Shown here piece by piece: positions 23,697 through 33,167 of a stretch of DNA of 35,093 nucleotides; within the stretch, counting starts at the first letter, position 1; the number at the start of each line of letters is the position of its first letter. The stretch spans positions 1-35,093 of the forward strand of contig JAAFJA010000023.1 of assembly GCA_013298765.1 (NCBI GenBank). Reading direction: 5' to 3'. A program made the position numbers and the translations under genes. Below the pieces are notes generated by a model, which saw only the letters and a program-made list of their open reading frames with translations, did not search any database and was not told the origin of the DNA. Origin of the DNA: Betaproteobacteria bacterium (GTDB taxonomy: Bacteria > Pseudomonadota > Gammaproteobacteria > Burkholderiales > Casimicrobiaceae).

Positions 23697-25724
23697 ATGG
23701 CTCGTCCCGCTTCCGCCCCCGCCCCTGATCAATGGCGCCGTGTATCGACATTTGCGCGCGATTGGTACGTACAGGAATGGTTGCTGCTCTTTTTCGCGGT
23801 GGGCATGTTGCTGTTTATTTACTTGGTGGCGAAGCACGAATCGGAGCTCGAACGCAGCGAGATTGTGCGCGATGCCGCGTTGATTGAGCAGTCGATCGCA
23901 CGTCGGCTTGACGCTGATCAGCTTTTCCTAGATCGGCTCGCACTCGACTTGGGTGAAGATCGCTTTTCGCCGCAAGAGTTTGACCGCATAACAAGCAGTC
24001 GCGCGATTGAATCGGGCTACATCACCGAAATACTCCGCATCAAGCCGAATCTCGATGTCGTTCGCCACGCGCCCGCGATCAATTCACTTGAAATAGTTCG
24101 GCGAAACCGGGCCCCATTCGGCGATCAAATCCGAATGTCGTCGATCACCGAGAAAACGTCGAAATCAACTTACTCGCAGCCGTTTAGAAGTGACTCAGGT
24201 CGATTTTTCATCGAGTACGCAGCGCCGATTTTTAGCCAAACTCGCTTTGACGGAACGATCAACGCCGTAATCTCGTTTGAACTGCTGATGCAGCGCGCCG
24301 CGCCAGATTGGGCGCACACCAAATACCGCTTAATTCTTCGCGACAGCGACGGCTCTGGCATGACTGACGCAGAGCAGGTTCAAATCGAGGAGAACTCGTA
24401 TCAACATACGATCCCGCTCAGCTTGCCGTGGCGCGACCTATCGCTTACGCTGATTGGTGCCAAGCCGCCGACACTGCTGCCAAATCTCACGCTATCGAGC
24501 GCGGTCATTGCGCTGACTGCGCTGATGGTGTGGACGCTTATCAGCCTTCGCAAACAGCAGCGAATGCGACAGCTCGCCGAAATCGAACGCGATCGGGTGT
24601 ATATGCGCTCGATCTCGTCGCTTAAAGAAACTAATGATCGCTTCGAGACCGTGCTCGATTCGCTCGATGTTTCGGTCTACGTCTCAGAGCTTGCCAACAA
24701 TCAAATCCTTTTCGCAAATGCGCGTTTGCGAGAAACTTTCCCAGGCGTTTCTGTCGGACAAGACGCGCGGGCATTTGAAGACGGATTTGTTGCAGCACCC
24801 ACCGCTCGCTACCCAACCGCGCAGCTCTTACGCGGCGAAGCGATGCCTGGCGAGGTCTTCATCGACGAACTTGAACATCGGGCGAGTCATCGCTTTTTCT
24901 TGATGCGTACGCGCGCCGTGCGTTGGGTGGATGGCCGCATGGCGCGTCTGACCACGCTCGGCGATGTGACCGATCGCGTGCAGGCCGAGCGGATTCGCCA
25001 AGCCCAACAGGAAAAACTCACCCGAACCTCGCGCCTGATGTCGATCGGCGAAATCGCATCCACACTCGCGCACGAAATCAATCAGCCGCTTGCGGCTATC
25101 GCAAATTATGTGAACGGTTCAATCCGTAGGTTACGCGGTTCGGGCACGGCGGACGCTGCCGTTATTGGCGCGATGGAAAAGGCTGAAGCCCAGGTAGCGC
25201 GGGCCGGCGCGATCATCTCGCGAGTCCGAGATTTTGTAAGGACGAGAGAGCCTGAAAGACGCCGTATCGATATCAATGAACTTGTCACTGAGACCGCGCG
25301 TTTATTGGAAAGTGACGAAGAAAGTCGCGCGCTCGCGATTCCACTTGAACTGGATCGATCGCTGCCCCACGTGTTCGCCGACAAGATCATGATCGAACAG
25401 GTATTACTCAACTTGCTGCGCAACGCGCGCGAGGCGATGCAGCATCTGCCGTCCGCGAAGCGCATTGCGATTGTGCGCACCGAGCAGCGCGGCGACGGCA
25501 TGGTCGCCGTACGGGTGTTTGATCGCGGTTCGGGAATCTCACCGGATGCGGCAACGCAGCTTTTTTCCCCCTTTTTCACGACCAAAAGCGAGGGCATGGG
25601 CATGGGGCTCAATATTTGCCGCTCGCTGATTGAATATCATGAGGGTCGCCTAACATTCGAAGACAATACGGGTGGCGGCACCATTTTCCAATTCACACTA
25701 CCCATCGACGAGGGACAAGAATGA
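23697..25724 (+). CDS. Membrane sensor histidine kinase (FixL/DctB-like)
   Basis: A 675-residue kinase. A membrane helix near 28-45 (WLLLFFAVGMLLFIYLVA) precedes an extracytoplasmic sensory domain of about 230 residues. A second helix lies near 262-282 (LTLSSAVIALTALMVWTLI), then a PAS-like domain (about 313-435), the H-box STLAHEINQPLAAI with His459, and an ATPase domain with N-box LLNLLRNAREA, FDRGSGIS and GMGMGLNIC. ATG 23697 follows AGGA with almost no spacing, so its initiation context is unusual. The stop overlaps the start of the response regulator by 4 nt. The signal is unknown; no target operon is obvious except perhaps trxB next door. Confidence 0.93.
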   Translation: MARPASAPAPDQWRRVSTFARDWYVQEWLLLFFAVGMLLFIYLVAKHESELERSEIVRDAALIEQSIARRLDADQLFLDRLALDLGEDRFSPQEFDRITSSRAIESGYITEILRIKPNLDVVRHAPAINSLEIVRRNRAPFGDQIRMSSITEKTSKSTYSQPFRSDSGRFFIEYAAPIFSQTRFDGTINAVISFELLMQRAAPDWAHTKYRLILRDSDGSGMTDAEQVQIEENSYQHTIPLSLPWRDLSLTLIGAKPPTLLPNLTLSSAVIALTALMVWTLISLRKQQRMRQLAEIERDRVYMRSISSLKETNDRFETVLDSLDVSVYVSELANNQILFANARLRETFPGVSVGQDARAFEDGFVAAPTARYPTAQLLRGEAMPGEVFIDELEHRASHRFFLMRTRAVRWVDGRMARLTTLGDVTDRVQAERIRQAQQEKLTRTSRLMSIGEIASTLAHEINQPLAAIANYVNGSIRRLRGSGTADAAVIGAMEKAEAQVARAGAIISRVRDFVRTREPERRRIDINELVTETARLLESDEESRALAIPLELDRSLPHVFADKIMIEQVLLNLLRNAREAMQHLPSAKRIAIVRTEQRGDGMVAVRVFDRGSGISPDAATQLFSPFFTTKSEGMGMGLNICRSLIEYHEGRLTFEDNTGGGTIFQFTLPIDEGQE

Positions 25725-26341
25725 GTATGCATCCAGGCATTGTGTATGTCGTTGACGACGACGAAGCCTTCCGGGATTCCGTAGCCTGGCTCCTGCAAAC
25801 CAACGGCTACCAAGCTCGCTTGTTCGCCGACGCAGAGTCGCTTCTGAAAGATATTAAGCCTGGCAGCGGCGGACCGCCGCGCTGCGTGGTGCTCGACGTA
25901 CGTATGCCCGGAATGAGTGGGCCCGAGGCGCAAGAGTCGCTCGTAAGCCGCGGCATTCAGGTGCCCATCATTTTCGTAACAGCGCATGCGGACGTGCCGA
26001 TCGCAGTCACGGCCATTAAACGCGGCGCGTTTGATTTCATCGAAAAGCCCTTCGCAGAAAGTGATCTCTTAAAGCGGATCGAAGAAGCACTTTCGTTTGC
26101 CACCGAGGCAGCCGCGCAGCAAACGCAGGTGGCCTCAATCAAGCAGCGTCTTGAAAGCTTGTCTGATCGCGAAAAGCAGGTGCTTGAAGCCGTGGTCAAT
26201 GGCAAGATGAACAAGACGATCGCCTACGACTTGGACATCTCCATCAAAACCGTTGAGGCGCACCGTGCGCGCGTGATGGAAAAGATGGAAGCTAACTCGT
26301 TGGCGCATCTCATTCGCATGATCGCGATGACGGGCGGTTAA
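25721..26341 (+). CDS. FixJ-family response regulator
   Basis: A 206-residue regulator: receiver domain with VYVVDDDEAFRD, phosphoacceptor Asp59 (VVLDVRMPGMSG), FVTAHAD and FDFIEKPF. A LuxR-type helix-turn-helix follows (LSDREKQVLEAVVNGKMNKTIAYDL, SIKTVEAHRARVMEKM). It is translationally coupled to the kinase upstream (ATGA 25721-25724), its evident partner. Confidence 0.95.
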   Translation: MSMHPGIVYVVDDDEAFRDSVAWLLQTNGYQARLFADAESLLKDIKPGSGGPPRCVVLDVRMPGMSGPEAQESLVSRGIQVPIIFVTAHADVPIAVTAIKRGAFDFIEKPFAESDLLKRIEEALSFATEAAAQQTQVASIKQRLESLSDREKQVLEAVVNGKMNKTIAYDLDISIKTVEAHRARVMEKMEANSLAHLIRMIAMTGG

Positions 26342-26367
26342 GTTGCTCGTTCGAGCGATTTGCCTAG

Positions 26368-27408
<1,041 letters not shown>

Positions 27409-27455
27409 GGAGACGCTGATCAAGGTTGCACGCGAGCGTGCGTTCGGGGCGAAGT

Positions 27456-28205
27456 ATGGCCAAGGGCAACGATCTCGGCGAGCTAGGACAACTCCTCAAA
27501 GCCGATCGTAAAGAGAAGCGGAAAGCGAAGCGCGATCATCTGGTTGATCCGAGTGCGCTCGCCTCCGCCGAGCATGAGCGCGGACCACTGGCTGAAAGCC
27601 GCGAAAGCGATGGTGTGCGATTCATCGACTTGTTCCGCCCATGGAGCGAGCTGAAGCCGCCGACAGACGCCGATAGAAGGCTTTTCCTGACCGCGGTCGC
27701 GGATGCAACCCCGATTTCAGTGGAATCGCGCGCGCTGCACACGAAACCGACGCCTCACGCCTACCCGCGGCATTCGGTTGCCGATGAGCTGGCTGCCCTT
27801 GAAGCAAGCCAACTCGCGATGAACCCTTCCCCGATGAGCTGGGATATCGGCGCGGATATTGAAGACGAGCAAAGTTTTCTTCGCGGCGGCGTGAATCCCG
27901 ATTTGCTGCGCAAACTCCGTCGGGGACAGTGGACGATTCAAGCCGAGCTCGATCTGCATCATCACACGCAAGACGAAGCGCATGAGGCGCTTTCGGAATT
28001 CGTACGCACCGCGCGCGTAGCCGACTGGCGCTGCGTACGAATCGTGCACGGCAAAGGCCTTTCCAGCCACATGAAAATTCCGGTGCTGCGCGGCAAAGTG
28101 CGTCGCTGGCTTCAGCAAAAGGAAGAAGTGCTCGCGTATTGCGAACCTCGCCCAAACGGCGGTGGAAGTGGGGCGGTGTTGGTGCTGCTTCGGGGCGCAA
28201 AATAA
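27456..28205 (+). CDS. Smr-domain protein
   Basis: A 249-residue protein from ATG 27456 (MAKGNDLGELGQLLKADRKE). The N-terminus is basic and coiled. The C-terminal Smr domain (about 160-249) shows LDLHHHTQDEAHEALSEF, IVHGKG and GGGSGAVLVLL, the conserved core of MutS2-type Smr nucleases found as stand-alone proteins. It acts on nucleic acids, with recent family links to RNA cleavage at stalled ribosomes; the exact role here is unknown. Confidence 0.92.
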   Translation: MAKGNDLGELGQLLKADRKEKRKAKRDHLVDPSALASAEHERGPLAESRESDGVRFIDLFRPWSELKPPTDADRRLFLTAVADATPISVESRALHTKPTPHAYPRHSVADELAALEASQLAMNPSPMSWDIGADIEDEQSFLRGGVNPDLLRKLRRGQWTIQAELDLHHHTQDEAHEALSEFVRTARVADWRCVRIVHGKGLSSHMKIPVLRGKVRRWLQQKEEVLAYCEPRPNGGGSGAVLVLLRGAK

Positions 28206-28217
28206 GTCGGCTTTATG

Positions 28218-28300
28218 CATATATCCCCTATTTAATCGGGGATAGCGTGTATTTTTTATTGTTCCACTAATAATTATTTATTGCGGCCTGCCCTTATTAA
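28218..28300. repeat. Intergenic palindromic element, copy D
   Basis: TATCCCC (28222-28228) pairs with GGGGATA (28238-28244) across 9 nt; ATCGGGG-TAGCGT is shared with copy A (one base differs), and TTGCGGCCTGCCCTTATTAA occupies the place of the CCCC box. It lies just after the Smr stop and may act in termination. The remainder of 28206-28563 is AT-rich at first and then ordinary, with no gene I can support. Confidence 0.45.
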
Positions 28301-28563
28301 ATTTGCGATTGGCTGGATAACTTGTTATTTCATTCGAGGTCGCGACTCATTATCGAGTAGCTCGCCGACGTGCCACATGGGCAGCTCGTGATCGCTACGA
28401 TCAAAGCGCTAAGCCTGTTGTTTCCCGCCGCGGTTCTTTTGTACGTCTCGTAGAGCGTTCTTTCCAGAATCAAGGGATAGCGATAGTCAACGCGCATTCT
28501 CCATCGCACGTTTTCGAAGCACGCGAGTCGAATTGACTCAACGCTTTGAAAAAGGAAACGCGT

Positions 28564-29175
28564 ATGTTGATGAAGAAACTTTCGGTAGCCATTCTTGCTG
28601 TAGCAAGCGTCGGTGCCGTTTCTGCGCAATCGTTCAGCGACACCGCACAAGTTATTTCCGCGCAACCAATTTACGAACGCGTATCAACGCCACGCCAAGA
28701 GTGCTGGAACGAGACGATCAGCCTCGATCGTCGCACGCCGTCGGCCGGTTACCAGAACGCTGCTTATGAGCCCGCGCCCGCAAGTGAGCGCAGCGTCGGC
28801 GCTGGAACAGTCCTCGGCGCAATCGTCGGCGGCGTGATTGGTCATCAGTTTGGTGGATCGTCGCGCGGTCGGGATCACGGCACAGTTGCAGGCGCGCTCG
28901 TCGGCGGTTTGGTCGGTAATTCAATCGAGAATTCCCAGCCTCGCGGCTACACCAATGCGAACTACGATCCGCAGCCCGCACGTGTTGATTACACGCCTGA
29001 AACTCGCTCCGTGCAGCGTTGCCAAACGGTGCAAGATTCGCGCGAACAAGTTTCTGGTTACAACGTGACCTATCGTTTCAACGGTCGCGATTACCAGACC
29101 CGTATGCCTTACGACCCGGGCCCAACGATCAATGTGCGCATCAACGTTGCGCCGGAAGTTCGTAACTACCGCTAG
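28564..29175 (+). CDS. Glycine-zipper (2TM) envelope protein
   Basis: A 203-residue exported protein. AAGGA at 28552-28556 marks ATG 28564 (MLMKKLSVAILAVASVGAVSA), with a signal peptide cut after VSAQ; no lipobox Cys is present. A glycine-zipper segment (about 80-125) has VLGAIVGGVIGHQFGG and VAGALVGGLVGNSIEN, as in the SlyB/YmgG-like family. Two cysteines (QECW and VQRCQ) could form a disulfide. The C-terminal part (GYNVTYRFNGRDYQTRMPYDPG) is a common partner of this zipper. Location: periplasm or outer membrane; role structural or unknown. Confidence 0.88.
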   Translation: MLMKKLSVAILAVASVGAVSAQSFSDTAQVISAQPIYERVSTPRQECWNETISLDRRTPSAGYQNAAYEPAPASERSVGAGTVLGAIVGGVIGHQFGGSSRGRDHGTVAGALVGGLVGNSIENSQPRGYTNANYDPQPARVDYTPETRSVQRCQTVQDSREQVSGYNVTYRFNGRDYQTRMPYDPGPTINVRINVAPEVRNYR

Positions 29176-29324
29176 CGAAGTGAATCGAATAAGGTGCGAT
29201 TCGTAGCCCGCACTCCTCGGCTTAGCGCACGTCCCCCGCGCTGAGCTGCTGCGAGCCACGAAGAAAAAGACGCCCGCCACGCGCGGCGGCGCTTTCTCCC
29301 CCGAATGACCGCTGCGCCCCTTAC

Positions 29325-29362
29325 AACGGCTGTGCTCGACCAATGAGCCAGCCGTTTTTGTT
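29325..29362. terminator. Rho-independent terminator
   Basis: AACGGCTG (29325-29332) pairs exactly with CAGCCGTT (29349-29356), followed by TTTG/TTT. A second GC-rich stem (CGCCCGCC with GCGGCGGCG around 29270-29290) precedes it. The 29176-29493 stretch holds only these hairpins and the ridA leader. Confidence 0.7.
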
Positions 29363-29493
29363 TGGCTGATCGCTATGTCGGGTTTAACGAAGCGGCGCAG
29401 GGTACGCCTGATGAGTGCTGCGATGTGATTGTCTGCTGCAGCGCACTACAATCGTGCGATCAATCCTTTCACCTATCAAACACGGAGTTCCAA

Positions 29494-29874
29494 ATGATTC
29501 GTCGTCATGGCGTTGGCAAGCGTCTTTCCGAAATGGTCACCTACCACGGCTTTCTCTATCTCGCCGGGCAGGTCGCCAAAGACCCAAGCAAAGATGTGAA
29601 AGGTCAAACCGAAGAAATCCTCGCGCAAATCGATGAATTGCTCGAAGAAGGCGGCGCGACAAAAAAAGGCATTCTTTCCGCCACGATCTACCTCGCCGAT
29701 ATCAACACGTTTGCTGAGATGAACGCGGCATGGGACGCATGGGTGCCTGAAGGCCATCCGCCAGCGCGCGCAACGGTCGAGGCGAAGCTCGCAAACCCGG
29801 CGTACAAGGTTGAAATCCAAATCACCGCCTGCAACGGCATGAGCCAGCACGGCGGACACGACCATCAACACTAA
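29494..29874 (+). CDS. Rid-family (YjgF/YER057c) protein
   Basis: A 126-residue protein, MIRRHGVGKRLSEMVTYHGFLYLAGQVAKD, then ATIYLADINTFAEMNAAWDAWV and ARATVEAKLANPAYKVEIQITAC. CGGAG stands 6 nt before ATG 29494. The position of the imine-hydrolysing Arg of true RidA (VEVARLP) holds Lys here (VEAKLA), so it is probably a YoaB-like Rid subgroup without proven deaminase activity. A histidine-rich tail (GGHDHQH) is odd and could bind metal. ArgD follows 15 bp later. Confidence 0.9.
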   Translation: MIRRHGVGKRLSEMVTYHGFLYLAGQVAKDPSKDVKGQTEEILAQIDELLEEGGATKKGILSATIYLADINTFAEMNAAWDAWVPEGHPPARATVEAKLANPAYKVEIQITACNGMSQHGGHDHQH

Positions 29875-29889
29875 TTTCATCTAACGACA

Positions 29890-31170
29890 ATGTTCGATCC
29901 CATCAGAAACAACGCCAGCAACATCGCGCCACCCGCTCACGTCCGCGAAGCGGAATCGCTTCGAGTGACACGAGCAACCGCCGATGAAGTGTTGTTTCGC
30001 GTCTACCCCTGGGCCGACTTCGTCCCCGCGAAGGCGTTGGGTTCGCGCATTTGGGACACCACCGGCAAGGACTATGTAGACCTCGCCGGCGGCGTCGCTG
30101 TGCTCTCGCTCGGGCATTGTCATCCGGCCCTCGTTGCCGCGCTGACTGCTCAAGCGCACAAGGCCTGGCATCTTTCGAACTACATGGTGAATGAACCTGC
30201 CATGCGGCTCGCGAAAAAGCTCGTCGACGCGACGTTCGCTGATCGTGTGTTTCTCTGCAACAGCGGCACGGAAGCCAACGAAGGCGCGCTCAAAACCGCG
30301 CGCAAATGGGCGAGCACGCATTACGGCGACAAAAAACATCGCATTATCTCGACCACCAGTTCGTTTCACGGCCGCACCTGGCTCGCGGTATCAGTAGGCG
30401 GCTCGCCGAAGTACACCAAGGGCATGGGGCCGGTGCCTGAAGGCATTACGCACATTCCTTACAACGACGTTGATGCGCTGAAGGCCGTCATGGACGATGA
30501 CGTCGCCTGCATCATCATCGAGCCGATGCAGGGCGAAGGCGGCATGTATCCCGGAACGCCCGCGTTCTTAGCGGCCGCTCGCGAGCTTTGCAATAAGCAC
30601 AACGCGCTTTTGATCTTTGACGAGATTCAAAGTGGCGTGGGTCGCACCGGCGCGCTTTACAGCTACATGCAAAAAGGCGTCACGCCGGACATTTTGACGA
30701 GCGCCAAAGGCATCGGTGGCGGCTTCCCCATCGGTTGCTTCATGGCCACCGAAGCAGTTGCCAGCGCCATGGTGCCCGGCACACACGGCACCACGTACGG
30801 CGGCAATCCGCTCGGCGCGGCAGTCGCCGAAACCGTCATCGACATCGTGAACAACAAGGCGTTCCTCGATCGCGTGCTGGTTTCCGAACAACGCATGCGC
30901 GATGGTTTCGCCGCGATCAACAAGCGTCACAACGTGTTCGCCGACGTGCGCGGCGAAGGGCTCTGGCTCGGCTGCGAACTCGTCGCCAAATACGATAACC
31001 GTGCCGGTGAATTCATGAAGGCCGGACATCGCCATAACGTCGTCTTCCTGACCGCAGGAAACAACAACATCCTGCGCTTCGCCCCCGCGCTCAACATCAC
31101 CGACGCTGAGATTGACGAGGGTTTAGCGCGCACAGAAAAAGCGATTGCGGAAGTCGTAAACGCAGCCTAG
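29890..31170 (+). CDS. argD: Acetylornithine/class III aminotransferase, ArgD type
   Basis: A 426-residue PLP-dependent transaminase. Motifs: YVDLAGGVAVLSLGHCHP, FLCNSGTEANEGALKTARKWA, the metal-free acid IFDEIQSGVGRTG, and the PLP Lys273 in TSAKGIGGGFPIG. It probably exchanges an amino group between N-acetylornithine and 2-oxoglutarate in arginine synthesis, although related ornithine or GABA transaminases share this fold. Its last 28 codons recur in diverged form at 32934-33015. The start of the next gene is 4 nt after its stop. Confidence 0.9.
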   Translation: MFDPIRNNASNIAPPAHVREAESLRVTRATADEVLFRVYPWADFVPAKALGSRIWDTTGKDYVDLAGGVAVLSLGHCHPALVAALTAQAHKAWHLSNYMVNEPAMRLAKKLVDATFADRVFLCNSGTEANEGALKTARKWASTHYGDKKHRIISTTSSFHGRTWLAVSVGGSPKYTKGMGPVPEGITHIPYNDVDALKAVMDDDVACIIIEPMQGEGGMYPGTPAFLAAARELCNKHNALLIFDEIQSGVGRTGALYSYMQKGVTPDILTSAKGIGGGFPIGCFMATEAVASAMVPGTHGTTYGGNPLGAAVAETVIDIVNNKAFLDRVLVSEQRMRDGFAAINKRHNVFADVRGEGLWLGCELVAKYDNRAGEFMKAGHRHNVVFLTAGNNNILRFAPALNITDAEIDEGLARTEKAIAEVVNAA

Positions 31171-31174
31171 GCAC

Positions 31175-32926
31175 ATGCGGTTCGGGCAGCGAGTCGGCAG
31201 CGAATACCGCTTCACTTGCATTGCGGTCGCGCTCGCGGCAAGCGTCGTATGGCTCTGGTGCTACCGGTACGCATTTACGATGACGGGCTTCGCAGAGGAC
31301 TTGGGCGTCGTCGCACAGCTGCAAAGCTCGCCAACCTGGGCGGAACATTGGGCCGTCATTAAAGAGCGCTGGATCGGGCCGCTTTGGGGGCAGGGTTCGA
31401 CCATGTGGCGACCGCTTCCGTACTCATCACTCGCGCTCGATGTATGGTGGTGGGGCTCCGATGCCGGCATGCTGCGGCTCACCAATTTTGCGTTGCACTG
31501 GTTGTTCGCCGCAGGCTGCGGAATTCTTGCGCATCGACTAACTCAATCTGCGCTCGTCGCGGTATGTAGTTTCGCATTTGCGCTGCTCAACCCTCTTCAA
31601 CCAGAACTTAACTTTTGGTTGGTGGGCCGGTTTGACGGCTGGGCAAACTTGGCAATTGTCAGCTCATTGATTTCGGCAAGCTATGCGCAAGCATCGCTTC
31701 GATGGGCCATCGCGTCTGCGGTGTGCGCACTCGTCGCGTATGCAAGCAAAGAATCTGCCGTGATCGTGGCGCCGTTAGTCGTTGCCTTGCGAGCGACTCT
31801 GTATGACTGGTCGAGCAATCGCGGCTCGTTTGTACGCACGCGGCTCAGCGCGGCGCACAACTTCATGCGCCAAGAGAAAGTGCTTTTTGCACTGCATGCA
31901 CTTATTTGCATCGCCTACTTGGTTGCTCGGGTGAAATTACTTGGCGCATCCAAGGCTGATGTTCTAGGGAGATCGTCGTCGGAGGTGCTGGCCATTCTCA
32001 GTGCTAGCTGGCAAGTACCTTTAGCACTCATTCGTAACATCGCGAGTATCGACACTACGTCTAAAGCTGCGTTGACAGTATTCATAAGCGCGGTCGCGAT
32101 TGCGGCGCTTGCGCAATGTTGGCGGCGCTACTCGCGTCAGAGCGGTGGCAATGTCTCCTCAGCAGCGCTCAAGCGCGCGATCTTTTTTTGTTTAGTTTGG
32201 ATCGCACTCGTGTGCGTAGCAAACGGGGCAGTGGTACCAACGCTCGCGCTCGGCGACGTCGTACCACTGCGAACCTTCAGCACAGCGGTTCCCGCAATTG
32301 CGCTTTTCTCGGCTGTTTTGATACTCGGAATGCCGGTACGCCTTCAACGGCTCATCGTCTTCACCCTGCTTCTATCGGCGTCGCTACTGCTCGTACGTAG
32401 CACACGCCCTTGGCATGACGCTGCAATCGAGATTTCTTCGACCGAACGCGCGCTCGTTCCGATCATTGCAAAACATCGGGCAGACGGCGGGCTGGGTGTT
32501 GTCCTTGTCGCAGAATATCTCGGCTCAGTCCCAACACTCGTAAACGCGAACGCCTCAATCGTTCGTATCGCAGGCGGCTTCCAGCCCCCGTTTATGAAGC
32601 CCGGTACGCAGCCGACAATCGACAACATCGTTACCTCCCCCGCCAGCGACCCAGTGAGCTACACCCTCGCGATGACGCCATCCGCAATGGAGGCCTGGTG
32701 GGGACTATTCCGCTCGGCAGACATGCTGAAGCGCATGCTTAAGCGAGATGATTTACCGAACGAACCCACAGCGTTCTATTGCAAGCCGCCGGGTCAGCCT
32801 GCTGTGGTGGCGCTTGGTGCCTGGTCCGCCACAGCCCTAAGCCAGCGCGATTGGGGCAACCGATGGCGCGAAGAAGTGCAAACACACTGCCCGCAGCTCC
32901 TCAACGTGGGCGCGATTCGGAGATAG
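31175..32926 (+). CDS. Polytopic membrane protein, GT-C-like topology
   Basis: A 583-residue protein with about ten hydrophobic segments (for example FTCIAVALAASVVWLWCY, ALHWLFAAGCGILAHRL, VFISAVAIAALAQCWRRY, ALFSAVLILGM). The first loop holds acidic residues after helix 1 (TGFAEDLGVV) and the motif MWRPLPYSSLALD, and the second holds YASKESAVIVAPLVV, a pattern seen in bacterial membrane glycosyltransferase-like hypothetical proteins. A soluble tail of about 150 residues ends the protein. Assignment is inference from topology. It sits exactly between argD and the argD 3'-end stub, so it looks like an inserted cargo gene. Confidence 0.75.
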   Translation: MRFGQRVGSEYRFTCIAVALAASVVWLWCYRYAFTMTGFAEDLGVVAQLQSSPTWAEHWAVIKERWIGPLWGQGSTMWRPLPYSSLALDVWWWGSDAGMLRLTNFALHWLFAAGCGILAHRLTQSALVAVCSFAFALLNPLQPELNFWLVGRFDGWANLAIVSSLISASYAQASLRWAIASAVCALVAYASKESAVIVAPLVVALRATLYDWSSNRGSFVRTRLSAAHNFMRQEKVLFALHALICIAYLVARVKLLGASKADVLGRSSSEVLAILSASWQVPLALIRNIASIDTTSKAALTVFISAVAIAALAQCWRRYSRQSGGNVSSAALKRAIFFCLVWIALVCVANGAVVPTLALGDVVPLRTFSTAVPAIALFSAVLILGMPVRLQRLIVFTLLLSASLLLVRSTRPWHDAAIEISSTERALVPIIAKHRADGGLGVVLVAEYLGSVPTLVNANASIVRIAGGFQPPFMKPGTQPTIDNIVTSPASDPVSYTLAMTPSAMEAWWGLFRSADMLKRMLKRDDLPNEPTAFYCKPPGQPAVVALGAWSATALSQRDWGNRWREEVQTHCPQLLNVGAIRR

Positions 32927-32929
32927 ACG

Positions 32930-33015
32930 CTCTCGCGCTCAACATCACCGACGCTGAGATTGACGAAGGGCTCGCGCGGACTGAGCGCGCGATTGCCGAG
33001 GTCGTTGCCAGCTAG
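32930..33015 (+). pseudogene. Stub of a second argD 3' end
   Basis: Reads ALNITDAEIDEGLARTERAIAEVVAS and stop (33013-33015) against ALNITDAEIDEGLARTEKAIAEVVNAA in argD. 33 bases from 32934 are identical to argD from 31086 (offset 1848), then changes are mostly silent. There is no start codon of its own; it is a remnant. Confidence 0.9.
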
Positions 33016-33065
33016 GCATACGTCCAGCCGCGGGCTCGCCTCCGCACGATCCTTTGCTGGTTAAC

Positions 33066-33087
33066 TTGGCGCAGCTCATTGCGCCAA
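33066..33087. terminator. GC-rich hairpin downstream of the argD stub
   Basis: TTGGCGCA (33066-33073) pairs exactly with TGCGCCAA (33080-33087) over a 6-nt loop. No U-run follows, so termination is only possible. The 33016-33167 gap contains nothing else. Confidence 0.45.
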
Positions 33088-33167
33088 ACGAGATGAGCCA
33101 ATTTTCGTGGCGCTTCGCCTTTCAGATCAAGACTCACACGAGCCACGCGCTCCCCTGAAAGGCAACC

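Noticed and set aside
28330-28665. 111-codon minus-strand frame before the glycine-zipper gene
   Set aside because: It overlaps the well-supported glycine-zipper start, and its translation shows no motif or ribosome binding site.
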